This document shows, piece after piece, positions 52,046 through 60,971 of a stretch of 64,000 nucleotides of DNA; position 1 is the stretch's first letter; each line of letters starts with the position of its first letter. The position numbers and the translations under genes are program-made. Source of the DNA: GCA-2720865 sp047630275 (GTDB lineage Bacteria > Bdellovibrionota > Bacteriovoracia > Bacteriovoracales > Bacteriovoracaceae); NCBI GenBank assembly GCA_047630275.1, contig JBLHVN010000002.1, positions 248,001 through 312,000 of the forward strand, read 5' to 3'. The notes beneath the pieces were generated by a model. That model did no database searches and was not told the origin of the DNA. It worked only from the letters and a program-made list of their open reading frames with translations.

Positions 52046-52978
52046 ATGAACAATGAACTTTTTAATGAGATGAAGACCATTATCTTTGATCCCACGATTG
52101 GGAAGATTATCTCCGTTATCTTTTGCTTTATATTAATCTACATCCTTAGCCGCTCTTTTAATAAGGTCCTCAATTCAAAGATAACTGATTCCTCTACTCG
52201 CTATAAAACAAAAAAAGCGGTTAGCTTTTCCTCCTTTATCCTTTTTGTCTTTTGCTTAGGTTTTATCTTTAGTGACAAACTAGGAGGTTTAACGGTTGCC
52301 TTTGGTGTAACCGGAGCAGGAATAGCCTTTGCCCTTCAAGAAGTTATTGCCAGTATTGCTGGATGGTTTGCTATTAACTTTAATAACTTCTTCAAAGTTG
52401 GTGACCGAGTTCAACTCGGAGGAATCAAAGGAGATGTCATAGATATTGGTGTTCTCAGAACCACGATTATGGAGATGGGTGATTGGGTAAAAGGCGATCT
52501 TTATAACGGACGAACTGTTAAAATCTCCAATAGTTATGTTTTTAAAGATCCCGTTTTTAATTACTCAGCTGAATACCCTTTTCTCTGGGATGAGATATCT
52601 ATTTCAGTACGACTTGAATCAGATTTAGAAGAGACAGAGAATATAATTAAAAGATGTGCTGCTGCAACTTTAGAAGAATTCGAAAAGAACTCCAAAAAAG
52701 AATGGAGGAACCTAGTCAAAAAGTACCCTATCGAAGATGCTCGCCTTGAAAACCTTGTCACCTTTCATATTGAAGGAGGCTCTGCTCACTTTACTCTACG
52801 CTATATAACCGGTTTTAAGTCCAGAAGAAGAACCAAAGATCTTCTCTTTAGAAGTATTAATGCAGAATTCAATAAGACTGCTGGAAAAGTTGAGTGGGCC
52901 GTTTCTTCAATGGAGCTCTCTTCAAGACCAAGTTTAAAAATCGAACTTGAAAAAGAGAAGACCCGGGCGATCCTTTAA
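52046..52978 (+). CDS. MscS-family mechanosensitive channel
   Basis: This 310-residue protein has two to three N-terminal helices, a pore-lining helix (AFGVTGAGIAFALQEVIASI), then the MscS beta domain (INFNNFFKVGDRVQLGGIKG, VLRTTIMEMGDW) and an alpha/beta cytoplasmic part. Long polar loop GDLYNGRTVKISNSY fits the family. AAGGAG precedes the ATG. It is in line with chrA 25 bases upstream and could be cotranscribed. Confidence 0.9.
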   Translation: MNNELFNEMKTIIFDPTIGKIISVIFCFILIYILSRSFNKVLNSKITDSSTRYKTKKAVSFSSFILFVFCLGFIFSDKLGGLTVAFGVTGAGIAFALQEVIASIAGWFAINFNNFFKVGDRVQLGGIKGDVIDIGVLRTTIMEMGDWVKGDLYNGRTVKISNSYVFKDPVFNYSAEYPFLWDEISISVRLESDLEETENIIKRCAAATLEEFEKNSKKEWRNLVKKYPIEDARLENLVTFHIEGGSAHFTLRYITGFKSRRRTKDLLFRSINAEFNKTAGKVEWAVSSMELSSRPSLKIELEKEKTRAIL

Positions 52979-53026
52979 TCAGGCTCGCCGGGGGGGACGA
53001 AGCCCGGGTCAATATCTATAGCAAAC

Positions 53027-54274
53027 CTAGTTTTTAACTTTAATCTCACAAGGGACATAGTAGTCCGCTCTAACGCTATAGCGGGGTTCGCCTTTTCCGT
53101 TAAAGCTTTCAGTAACACTAAAGCCAATAGGTTTGATTGATGCTTTTTTACGCTCAACATTCATAATACTATCCAGTGAAGCTCCTCGGCACTTATCATC
53201 ACGAATAGGTAAGAATCTTCTTAAGATCTTTTTATCAAATTTACCATTTTCAAAATCATTGTTTAAATCAACAATTGAATCAATGGCCACTTGCTTGTTA
53301 TCAAAAGCATGGTGCACTATTAGCTGGGTTTTTTCATACTTAAACCTACTTCCAAACCTTCCATGAAAGTCTCTTGGCTTTCTAATGCTTTTAATAAGCT
53401 TACTTGATCCGCCTTCAATTCCCCCTTGAACTAAGCCTGAAGAGCCTCCTTCAATGCCTCCACCAGCCTCAGCTGTGGCAAACATATTCAGCACAACTAA
53501 AAGACAAATTGTGCCTTTTGCTATTGAGACAAGGGACTGACAAACAACTCTAATTCCTCCAGCAAGACGATGGACTTCATTAGAGTCGATGATCTCTCTG
53601 GTTTTTTTCACATAGGACTTATTAAGTTCAATCAATTCTGTGAAGGCTTCTTTACTAATGTCTGAAACATTGTATTGAAGTTCACCAGAGAATTGACCAC
53701 GTTTTTTTCTTGTTTTTTGCATTTCTATAATCGCCTTTACGATACCAAAGGAGGTTAACTCGTTTGTTATGAATTTTGCATTTTCAACATCTATGAAGAA
53801 TCTATTCTCTTCAATTCGAACAAGACCAGTGTCATCTAAAGAAGTGACAAGATCCACGCCGTACTCACCGTAGTTTTTAAAGATTGAATTTCGGCTAATT
53901 CCAGCAGTATCAGCGATAGCTATATCTAAAAAGATATCAAGAAGCGCTGGCTCGTTTTCTAAGAGCTTAGAGAACTCTTCTTGAAGGTTCATTCTCACTT
54001 TCTTCTTTTTTAATTCTTCTTTTACTATGACATATTCACTGCTTTCTTCAGATTTTCTTGTATCAAGCCACTGCTTTCTTTCTTCAATGGCGTTTCCATT
54101 TTCACGAAGGATCTTAAGCCCAAGGTCTATTCCAGCGCGCTTTTTACCGTTTTTGATTTGGCTTAACATAGCCGTAGAGATGCTCCACTTCTTAGCCACT
54201 TGATCCATAGATAAGCGTGTTCCACCTAAATAATTATTCAATGATTCTGCAATCAAATTATTCATTGTTGTCAT
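53027..54274 (-). CDS. Predicted one-component regulator: HTH, central domain, membrane segment, periplasmic tail
   Basis: This 415-residue protein starts at ATG 54274, set by GAGAGAGGG 3 bases upstream. An XRE-like helix-turn-helix (about 20-44: LSMDQVAKKWSISTAMLSQI) is followed by a helical middle part (about 95-235) with a winged-helix-like DTGLVRIEENRF, possibly related to TIGR02147/DUF4423. A hydrophobic segment (about 245-266, LVSIAKGTICLLVVLNM) follows, then two GGIEGGSS-x-L repeats (about 271-293) and a basic exported domain with two cysteines. The layout is that of ToxR/CadC-type membrane regulators. It is not a recognised family. Confidence 0.65.
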   Translation of the reverse strand: MTTMNNLIAESLNNYLGGTRLSMDQVAKKWSISTAMLSQIKNGKKRAGIDLGLKILRENGNAIEERKQWLDTRKSEESSEYVIVKEELKKKKVRMNLQEEFSKLLENEPALLDIFLDIAIADTAGISRNSIFKNYGEYGVDLVTSLDDTGLVRIEENRFFIDVENAKFITNELTSFGIVKAIIEMQKTRKKRGQFSGELQYNVSDISKEAFTELIELNKSYVKKTREIIDSNEVHRLAGGIRVVCQSLVSIAKGTICLLVVLNMFATAEAGGGIEGGSSGLVQGGIEGGSSKLIKSIRKPRDFHGRFGSRFKYEKTQLIVHHAFDNKQVAIDSIVDLNNDFENGKFDKKILRRFLPIRDDKCRGASLDSIMNVERKKASIKPIGFSVTESFNGKGEPRYSVRADYYVPCEIKVKN

Positions 54275-54391
54275 AAACCCTCTCTCGATTCTGATACCCA
54301 CTTCATAACCCAACGCCATTTTTTTCAAATGATTTTTGAAGAAATTCTATCCTGGTGCGATTTGCACCCCCTCATTTCTTCGTCATGAGAG

Positions 54392-54418
54392 ATCCCCTCG
54401 CCATCGTGACGAGGGGAT
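54392..54418. other. Inverted repeat in a 355-base non-coding stretch
   Basis: The perfect 9-bp stem ATCCCCTCG/CGAGGGGAT has a 9-base loop. It lies between the M23 peptidase stop and the start of the HTH-membrane protein gene (54275-54629). No T tract follows on either strand. Nothing else convincing is seen in this stretch; a 65-codon frame here lacks a ribosome binding site and family features. Confidence 0.45.
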
Positions 54419-54629
54419 TAAGGAGAGATTCTACAAACCAAAGATTCCTAAGCATTTGCTTTAGATTATTTCTTGAACGGAAATTAAGCCAAAGTGATGA
54501 AAAAGAAACGGAGAAAAATGAAGATGAACAATTATTCGTTAACCTGGGTTAACGGAAGAAATACAGCAGTTTATCAGTGAAATAAGAGAGAAAAGGAAGT
54601 TTTCTCAATGGTTTTTAACCGAGAGTTAA

Positions 54630-55271
54630 TTAAGATCTACTGACTCTCTCAGTTTTCTTAGTTACTCGCTTACATTTAAGCTTACGTATATCCATCATTT
54701 TACTTTCACAGTCTCCATAAGCTTTTTGGCAAATATTCATCTTAAATGGAATAGAATCAGGAAGTGAACCTAAGTGCTTTTTATAATAATCATATCCTTT
54801 AAGGGTCCAATTCCTATGAACGCTAAAGTGTAGGTGGCGGTTATCTGTTCCCGTGAGTCCTGTATCTCCTTCTATGCCAAGGAACTGCCCTACTTTTACA
54901 ACCTCACCAGTCTTAACGCTTATTGAATCAAGGTGAGCATAGAAGACGAGTACTCCATCAGAGCGCAAGATCTTTAAATGATTTCCAAATCCAGCACCAC
55001 ATGAGGAGTTATGCTCTATGCATTCTGAGTATGCGATGACGATGCCTGAGATACTTGAATATAAACCTGCAGGCTCGCTTCCTTTCTCAGAAGCTAGGTC
55101 TAAAGCATAGAGTGTGTTCTTATAGGTATGACTATTGCCTTCAGGAGACTCAGCTCCTTGATCACAGTTGATTGTTTTTTCCTGGTCAAATGGATAGCTA
55201 ACGCTCGGTAAGTCCGCTGCAAAAAGCGATAGAGAATTAAGAAAGAAGGCTAAGAACAAATAAGGTAACAC
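54630..55271 (-). CDS. Exported M23 (LytM-type) metallopeptidase
   Basis: This 213-residue protein starts with GTG at 55271 (an in-frame stop lies directly upstream) and a signal peptide ending near FA (about residue 18). The zinc residues of M23 are visible: His48 and Asp55-type in SHTYKNTLYALDLA, and HLHFSVH, with FGNHLKILRSDGVLVFYAHL between. The domain cuts peptide cross-bridges of peptidoglycan. Extra cysteines (INCDQ, SECIE, SSCGAG, NICQ, DCES) suggest disulfides. A basic tail ends the protein. Confidence 0.85.
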   Translation of the reverse strand: MLPYLFLAFFLNSLSLFAADLPSVSYPFDQEKTINCDQGAESPEGNSHTYKNTLYALDLASEKGSEPAGLYSSISGIVIAYSECIEHNSSCGAGFGNHLKILRSDGVLVFYAHLDSISVKTGEVVKVGQFLGIEGDTGLTGTDNRHLHFSVHRNWTLKGYDYYKKHLGSLPDSIPFKMNICQKAYGDCESKMMDIRKLKCKRVTKKTERVSRS

Positions 55272-55306
55272 TTACTTGTCTTAGCATAGAAGTATGTTCG
55301 AAAAGG

Positions 55307-55453
55307 TTAGTTTGTAATCATTTCAGTCTTTTTAGGCACTTCAGGTCCTCTATCTGGAATCTTCCTTGGATCAGTTGGAGGTAGGATGAAATAACTAGGC
55401 TTAAGTGACTGAGCCATTGGAGAAGTTACCAATGCAGCGCAAAGAGACTTCAC
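55307..55453 (-). CDS. Possible small exported peptide (48 residues)
   Basis: A frame from GTG 55453 to the stop at 55307 encodes MKSLCAALVTSPMAQSLKPS followed by a Pro-rich tail (FILPPTDPRKIPDRG...). It has a weak signal-like start, but no Shine-Dalgarno sequence precedes the GTG; an ATG at 55417 is an alternative. It lies in a 315-base stretch (55272-55586) between two genes. It may be a real small gene or the remnant of one. Confidence 0.3.
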   Translation of the reverse strand: MKSLCAALVTSPMAQSLKPSYFILPPTDPRKIPDRGPEVPKKTEMITN

Positions 55454-55586
55454 TGCAGATGTATTTAGTCGGTTTTCTCTTAATAAAGATCCTATAAAGA
55501 AACTAAATAGTTATAAAGTTCTAAGTATTCCTCTTAAGGACAGATCTTAAAAAATCGATTATGATCACTCTAATCTGGAGAGATCA

Positions 55587-56042
55587 ATGCAATACCTTCA
55601 CACAATGATTAGAGTAGAAAACCTTGAGACAACATTAGACTTTTTTGTAGGAAAATTAGGCTTTGTACAAATAAGCAGACAGGATTATGAAAAGGGAAGG
55701 TTCTCCTTAATTTTCTTAGCCGCCCCTAAAGACGCTGATCAGGCGAGAGAAAAAAAAGCTCCTGTTATTGAACTTACCTATAATTGGCCAAGCGATGATG
55801 AGGAATCAGAAAAACTTTCCTCCGGTCGTAACTTTGGTCATCTTGCTTTTAGAGTTGATGATATTTATAAGACCTGCCAAGACTTAATGGATAAAGGTGT
55901 TGTGATCAATAGGCCTCCAAGAGATGGCTATATGGCCTTTATCAAATCTCCCGATAATATTTCTATAGAACTGCTTCAAAGCGGAGAGAGGCTAGAAGTT
56001 ACTGAGCCTTGGAAAAGTATGGAAAATATTGGGAGCTGGTAG
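55587..56042 (+). CDS. Lactoylglutathione lyase-like glyoxalase (VOC superfamily)
   Basis: This 151-residue protein matches glyoxalase I. Metal ligands fit His5 (YLHTMIRV), Glu62 (VIELTYNW), His85 (FGHLAFRV) and Glu128 (ISIELLQ), in the order of GloA. It detoxifies methylglyoxal hemithioacetal. GGAGAG precedes the ATG. It is the first gene of a short operon with the AarF-like and MAPEG genes (5-base gap, then 4-base overlap). Confidence 0.9.
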   Translation: MQYLHTMIRVENLETTLDFFVGKLGFVQISRQDYEKGRFSLIFLAAPKDADQAREKKAPVIELTYNWPSDDEESEKLSSGRNFGHLAFRVDDIYKTCQDLMDKGVVINRPPRDGYMAFIKSPDNISIELLQSGERLEVTEPWKSMENIGSW

Positions 56043-56047
56043 AATAA

Positions 56048-57343
56048 GTGAAGAAGCTCTCAAAGATTAAAAGTGGATTCTTTAGCAGGCAACTAGGCAT
56101 TGCTAAACTTGCTTTAAAGACCGGTAGTTCAATTTATAAAAATAGAGATAAAGGCATAAAGGATCAGCTAAAACATAGTATCGAAAAATACGCCGCTGAT
56201 ATCGCAGATGAGCTTAATGTCATGAAGGGCTCTTTTATGAAGGCCGGTCAAATGCTCTCGCTTCTCGGTGGCTCTTTTCTTCCTGAAGAGGCACATAAGA
56301 TTTTAAAGTCCCTAGAGAATAAGAGCTCTTTTTTAGAGTGGGAGCAAATCAGTAAACAAATTCCAAAAGAATGGCTTGAACAATTAGAGGTTAAGGTTGA
56401 GCCCTTAGCTGCTGCGAGCTTAGGTCAGGTTCATTTGTTTCAAGATCAAGGGCAAGACTTTGCCATGAAGATTCAATACAGAGGAGTAAGAAAGGCCATT
56501 AAGAATGATGTAAAAGCGCTTAAGCTTTTTATGAACGCTCTAAACCTCCTGCCTAAAGAGATTGATCTAAAAGAAGTTTACAAAGAGATTGAAGAGATGC
56601 TTACGGAAGAAACGGACTATCTACATGAAGCAAGAAATACAGAGAAGTTTGAAAAAGAACTAACACCCTTCCCTATTTTCAAGGTTCCAAAGATCAATCA
56701 TCAATACTCAAATGAAGATATCATCACCACGGAATTCATTAAAGGTCACTCTCTTCATGACTTAGAAAGCCTAGGGCTCTCTCAACAACAGAGGGATCAT
56801 TTAGGGCGAGAGTTTATGCGCCTTCTCTTCTTAGAGCTCTTTGTCTTTGAAGAGATTCAAACTGACGCCCACTTTGGAAATTATCTTTTGATCACTGAGC
56901 CTGAGTTAAAATGGGGCCTTCTTGATTTTGGCGCCACGAAAGTACCAAGTAAGGAATTCATCACCCATTATCAAGAGCTCATCATCCTTCTTAGTAAGAG
57001 AGACCGAGACGGCTTTATCGAAAAATTAAAAGACATGGGTTATATCTCTAAAGAAAAACCTTCTGATCTAGACCTCTTTTGGGAATATGCCAATATCATT
57101 GGCGCTCCTTTTTATGAAGAAGTTTATGATTGGGGGAAAACTGACCTCTCCATTCAGATCTATGAATATATCCCGAAGATTATTAAATCTATCTCTGTTG
57201 GAAATCCTCCCTCTGACTCAGTCTTTATTGATAGAAAGATAGCGGGAGTCTATTTTATCCTTCAAAAATTAAAGGCAAACTTTGATGTCAATAAGCTCTT
57301 AAATGAAGTAATCTCCTATAAGAATCAGGAGCAAGAAAAATGA
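56048..57343 (+). CDS. ABC1/UbiB (AarF) kinase-like protein
   Basis: This 431-residue protein starts with GTG at 56048. Family motifs are KAGQMLSLLGG (the KxGQ segment), the Ala-rich loop AAASLGQVHLF with DFAMKIQYRGV, the catalytic AHFGNYLLI and the metal-binding LLDFGATK. UbiB-type proteins are atypical ATPases or kinases needed for ubiquinone synthesis in other bacteria. No membrane segment is evident at the C-terminus, unlike E. coli UbiB. Context with glyoxalase and MAPEG suggests lipid or electrophile chemistry. Cytoplasmic. Confidence 0.85.
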   Translation: MKKLSKIKSGFFSRQLGIAKLALKTGSSIYKNRDKGIKDQLKHSIEKYAADIADELNVMKGSFMKAGQMLSLLGGSFLPEEAHKILKSLENKSSFLEWEQISKQIPKEWLEQLEVKVEPLAAASLGQVHLFQDQGQDFAMKIQYRGVRKAIKNDVKALKLFMNALNLLPKEIDLKEVYKEIEEMLTEETDYLHEARNTEKFEKELTPFPIFKVPKINHQYSNEDIITTEFIKGHSLHDLESLGLSQQQRDHLGREFMRLLFLELFVFEEIQTDAHFGNYLLITEPELKWGLLDFGATKVPSKEFITHYQELIILLSKRDRDGFIEKLKDMGYISKEKPSDLDLFWEYANIIGAPFYEEVYDWGKTDLSIQIYEYIPKIIKSISVGNPPSDSVFIDRKIAGVYFILQKLKANFDVNKLLNEVISYKNQEQEK

Positions 57344-57726
57344 ATATAGCAGTCTTATGTGTTTTTATCTCTTTTATCCTCCCTACTATCTGCGCCGGAA
57401 TTGCTAAGATGACAGGGGGCTTTAAGATGTCTCATAATGCTCACCCTAGAGAATTTCTAGCCTCCCTTGAAGGAAGAAGTGCTAGGGCCAATGCCGCTCA
57501 GATGAATGGGTGGGAAGCGGCTCCTCAATTTGCTGCTGCCATTATCTTGGCCATTCAATTTAACGGAAGAGCTGAGATCATCGATTGTACAGCCATCATC
57601 TTTGTCCTCTCAAGGATCCTTTATACAATAGCTTACATAGGTAATTACGCGAGAACGAGAACTTCCCTCTTCTTTGTGGGAACTGCCTGCACTTGGTTTC
57701 TCTTTTACTTGGCCCTAAGCGCCTAA
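57340..57726 (+). CDS. MAPEG family membrane protein
   Basis: This 128-residue protein has four hydrophobic segments and the MAPEG pattern SARANAAQMNGWEAAPQFAA, SRILYTIAYIGNYARTRTSL. Members are glutathione transferase-like enzymes acting on lipophilic electrophiles or lipid peroxides. The ATG overlaps the end of the AarF-like gene by 4 bases. Position after a glyoxalase gene supports a glutathione-linked detoxification role, which is inference. Confidence 0.8.
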   Translation: MNIAVLCVFISFILPTICAGIAKMTGGFKMSHNAHPREFLASLEGRSARANAAQMNGWEAAPQFAAAIILAIQFNGRAEIIDCTAIIFVLSRILYTIAYIGNYARTRTSLFFVGTACTWFLFYLALSA

Positions 57727-57786
57727 TAATTGAAATTCTTACCTAGTAAAGGACACTTCGCCTCTAACGGTGATATTTCCTAATCT

Positions 57787-59955
57787 ATGCAAGTAAACGT
57801 ACGATTTTTAGAGAATTTAAGGCTTGAAGCTAACTTTGATGACTTCAGTATTTATACTGATCAACCCATCCGTTATAAAGGCGATGGAACGGCTCCGAGC
57901 CCCTTTGATTATTTCTTAGCTTCATCGGCCCTCTGCGCAGCCTACTTTGTGAAGGTCTATTGCAAGGCCAGAGATATTCCCACTGAAGATATCAAGCTGA
58001 CTCAAAATAATATTATCGACCCAGAGAACCGCTATAATCAAATCTTTAATATTCAAGTCGAGCTTCCTGAGAGTATTACTGAGCATGACCGCCAAGGGAT
58101 CTTAAGATCCATTGACCGCTGTACAGTTAAGAAAGTCGTTCAAACAAAACCAGAGTTTAAGATTGAGACAGTTAATGTTCTAGGAAAAGAATCTGGTCTT
58201 ATCTATGAACATTCATCAGATGATAAAACTGAGACCATGATCTTAGGAAAGGATTGTTCCCTAGAGGAAACGATTAAGAATATGTCAGCCCTACTAGGGA
58301 ATCTTGGCATTAATATTGAGATCGCTTCATGGAGGAATCAAGTTCCTCATGTTTGGTCTGTTCATATAAGAGACGCTGACTCTCCAATGTGTTTTTCAAA
58401 CGGAAAGGGAGCGACTAAAGACGCTGCTTTATGTTCTGCACTTGGTGAGTACCTAGAAAGAATAAGTAATAACTATTTTTATAATGATTATTATCTTGGA
58501 GAAGAAATCAGCAACGCTGAGTTTGTTCACTATCCAAATGAGAAATGGTTTAAGTCTGTTGATGATGAACTTCCTGAAGGACTAATGGATAAGAGGTTTC
58601 TCGAAGTTTATAATAAAGATAATGAACTCAGAGCCTCTCACTTGATCGATACCAACTCAGGCAATACTGAGCGCGGTATCTGCGCTCTTCCTTACATCCG
58701 TCAATCAGATCAAGAGACTGTTTTTATTCCTGTTAATTTAATTGGCAATATCTTTGTTAGTAATGGAATGAGTGCAGGAAACACAAAGTTTGAAGCCAGA
58801 GTGCAGTGCTTATCAGAGATCTTTGAAAGAGCTGTTAAGAATCAAATTATTTTAGAAGAGATCACACTTCCTGATGTTCCAAAATCAGTTTTAGAAAGCT
58901 ATCCAACTATTCTTGAGGGAATCAACAAGCTTGAAGAAGCTGGTTTTCCTATCGTCGTCAAGGACGCCTCCTTAGGTGGAAAGTTTCCCGTCATGTGCGT
59001 AACCCTAATGAACCCAAGAAATGGCGGAGTCTTCGCTTCTTTTGGAGCCCACCCTAAATTTGAAGTGGCCCTAGAGAGAAGCTTAACGGAGTTACTGCAA
59101 GGAAGAAGCTTTGAGGGACTTAACGATGTTCTTCCTCCTACTTTTAATTCCTTCGCTGTAAGTGAGCCCAATAATATTATCGATCACTTTATTGACTCAA
59201 CGGGAGTTATTTCTTGGAAGTTCTTTAGTGAAAAATCTGATTATGAATTCGCTAAGTGGGACTTCTCTGGCTCTACTGAAGAAGAATATAATTACCTCAT
59301 GGATATTTTAAACCAACTTGAAAAAGAAGTTTATATAGCTGATTACGAAGAGCTCGGAGCTAAAGCCTGTAGGATCTTGGTTCCTGATTACTCTGAGATC
59401 TACCCAGCTGAAGATCTTATTTGGGACAACCATAATAAAGCGATCACTTTTAGAGAAGACATCCTCAATCTTCATTCTTTATCTGATGAGAAAATAGCAA
59501 ACCTCATCGTAAACTTAGAAGAAAGTGAGATTGACGATTATACAAAGATCTCAGAGTTAATAGGAATTGAGTTTGATGAGAACTCCTATTGGGGACAACT
59601 TAATATTGGAGAGCTCAAGGCCTTATGCCTCTTATCTCTATTGAGATTTGAAGAGGCTAAGGACTTAGTAGACATTCTTTTAACCTTTAATGAAAACTCC
59701 AATGAGCGCAAGAGCTATTACCGAGCCCTCTCTGCTTTATTAGATATTGAGCTAGAAGAGGAGCTAAATCTTGAAGACTACCTCCCTAATATGACCCGTA
59801 TGTTTGGATCTGAAGTCATGGACAATGCCGTTAAGACCTTAAGCGGTGAAGTGCGCTTCCTTGGGCTTTCTAAAACCAGCATGAGACTTCAGGGCCTTGA
59901 TAAGCAGCTTAAGCTTATTGAGAGCTATCAAAAGCTCCAGAGGGCCAGATCCTAA
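57787..59955 (+). CDS. OsmC-YcaO fusion protein
   Basis: This 722-residue fusion has an OsmC domain (about 1-135) with the two redox cysteines Cys50 (SSALCAAYF) and Cys112 (DRCTVKKVV), and a YcaO domain (about 150-570) with the ATP-binding blocks SNGKGATKDAALCSALGEYL, EARVQCLSEIFER and ALERSLTELLQG. A helical C-terminal region (about 570-722) matches the TPR-like tail of E. coli YcaO. YcaO enzymes activate amide backbones; E. coli YcaO helps RimO methylthiolate ribosomal protein S12. The same fusion is known in other proteobacteria. No precursor peptide gene is next to it. AAT-rich leader, no strong Shine-Dalgarno sequence. Confidence 0.9.
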   Translation: MQVNVRFLENLRLEANFDDFSIYTDQPIRYKGDGTAPSPFDYFLASSALCAAYFVKVYCKARDIPTEDIKLTQNNIIDPENRYNQIFNIQVELPESITEHDRQGILRSIDRCTVKKVVQTKPEFKIETVNVLGKESGLIYEHSSDDKTETMILGKDCSLEETIKNMSALLGNLGINIEIASWRNQVPHVWSVHIRDADSPMCFSNGKGATKDAALCSALGEYLERISNNYFYNDYYLGEEISNAEFVHYPNEKWFKSVDDELPEGLMDKRFLEVYNKDNELRASHLIDTNSGNTERGICALPYIRQSDQETVFIPVNLIGNIFVSNGMSAGNTKFEARVQCLSEIFERAVKNQIILEEITLPDVPKSVLESYPTILEGINKLEEAGFPIVVKDASLGGKFPVMCVTLMNPRNGGVFASFGAHPKFEVALERSLTELLQGRSFEGLNDVLPPTFNSFAVSEPNNIIDHFIDSTGVISWKFFSEKSDYEFAKWDFSGSTEEEYNYLMDILNQLEKEVYIADYEELGAKACRILVPDYSEIYPAEDLIWDNHNKAITFREDILNLHSLSDEKIANLIVNLEESEIDDYTKISELIGIEFDENSYWGQLNIGELKALCLLSLLRFEEAKDLVDILLTFNENSNERKSYYRALSALLDIELEEELNLEDYLPNMTRMFGSEVMDNAVKTLSGEVRFLGLSKTSMRLQGLDKQLKLIESYQKLQRARS

Positions 59956-59992
59956 GACTAGAGCGTAATTTTAATAGGTTACACCTAGTCTT
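59954..59992. terminator. Stem-loop after the OsmC-YcaO gene
   Basis: AAGACTAG (59954-59961) pairs perfectly with CTAGTCTT (59985-59992) over a 23-base loop. The left arm covers the end of the stop codon. No T-run follows, so its terminator role is uncertain. Confidence 0.35.
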
Positions 59993-60065
59993 CATAAAGT
60001 AATAACGCCCTGTATTAATTTCAAATAAGACCATCTAAAAGCCTTTTTAAGTTAAATTACAACTT

Positions 60066-60971
60066 ATGAAACCAGCTGAAGTCTTTAAACAAATGAAAAG
60101 GGATCCTTATTTCTTACTTAAGGATTACTCCCTAGATATGCTCTTTCTCGGGACTTTGGTTTACTCACTCTACTTTTTTAAGACGAACCTGGAGTTCATT
60201 TTTCATCCTCTTTTAATCCTAGCTTTAATCGTGGCCATACCTTTTGGTTGGTTAGTAGCCGCTTTTTTACATAAGGCCGGGCATGAGAATGTTACGAAAG
60301 GCCCCGTAAATAAAATAATTGGTGAGTTTGTTGGTCACTTTGTTGGCTATGGCTTTCATAACTTTATTCTTGTTCATACTCTGCACCACCTTTATTCAGA
60401 TCATAAGTATGACCCTGTTTCTCCAAGGGGAATGAGCTTCACTAGGTACTTGCTCTCTCCTAATAAATACATGATTAAGAATACTAAAGAATTCTTAAGG
60501 GATACTCATAAGAATATTGAAAGCTATGAAACTATCCTTACCCTACAAAGTTTTGTCTTTCATACAAATATGATTCTAAGATTAGCTGCTTGGTTTATGA
60601 TCTTTGGGCCCGCTCTTTTTCTTTTCTTTTATCTTCCTGCGGTCATAAGTAATATCGCAATTCTCGCCCATATAAACTATGTTTGCCATAGAGATTTAGA
60701 TGATGGATCTGTAGAAGTCTTTAATATGAATCATAATGCCTATTATAAGTTGGCCAACTTTGTAACCATGGGTGGCTATTTTCATAAGAATCATCATCAA
60801 AACCTAAGTTTATTTGATCCTCGTAAGTTAAATAATGAAAAAGAGAGGCTCCTGACTTTAAAAGCCAGCACAAATGGGCCACTATCTAAGGTAGAAATAA
60901 AACCAGATAATTCCTCTTTAAGAAAATATTTTAATCTCGATAGAGTTTGGGAGGAAAAGGGCTCTCTTTAA
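60066..60971 (+). CDS. Membrane fatty-acid desaturase
   Basis: This 301-residue integral membrane protein has the His boxes of di-iron desaturases: HKAGH (69-73), HTLHH (104-108) and HKNHH (240-244), plus His202 in AHINYVCH. Three to four hydrophobic segments fit a membrane acyl desaturase or hydroxylase. It is the first gene of an operon with P450, a membrane protein and an acyltransferase: its TAA shares a base with the next ATG (TAATG). Substrate is likely an acyl chain on a lipid, which is inference. Confidence 0.88.
   Translation: MKPAEVFKQMKRDPYFLLKDYSLDMLFLGTLVYSLYFFKTNLEFIFHPLLILALIVAIPFGWLVAAFLHKAGHENVTKGPVNKIIGEFVGHFVGYGFHNFILVHTLHHLYSDHKYDPVSPRGMSFTRYLLSPNKYMIKNTKEFLRDTHKNIESYETILTLQSFVFHTNMILRLAAWFMIFGPALFLFFYLPAVISNIAILAHINYVCHRDLDDGSVEVFNMNHNAYYKLANFVTMGGYFHKNHHQNLSLFDPRKLNNEKERLLTLKASTNGPLSKVEIKPDNSSLRKYFNLDRVWEEKGSL

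Noticed and set aside
52961..53009. ACCCGGGC...GCCCGGGT as a terminator between mscS and the HTH-membrane gene
   Set aside because: The 33-base loop and missing T-run make it unconvincing; CCCGGG is also self-complementary so the pairing may be incidental.
54355..54552. A 65-codon plus-strand frame before the M23 gene
   Set aside because: It overlaps an inverted repeat, lacks a Shine-Dalgarno sequence, has Arg/Ser composition unlike its neighbours and no family features.
57787..59955. A YcaO-based thiazole/oxazole RiPP cluster
   Set aside because: There is no precursor peptide, dehydrogenase or E1-like gene nearby, and the OsmC-YcaO fusion is a separate known architecture.
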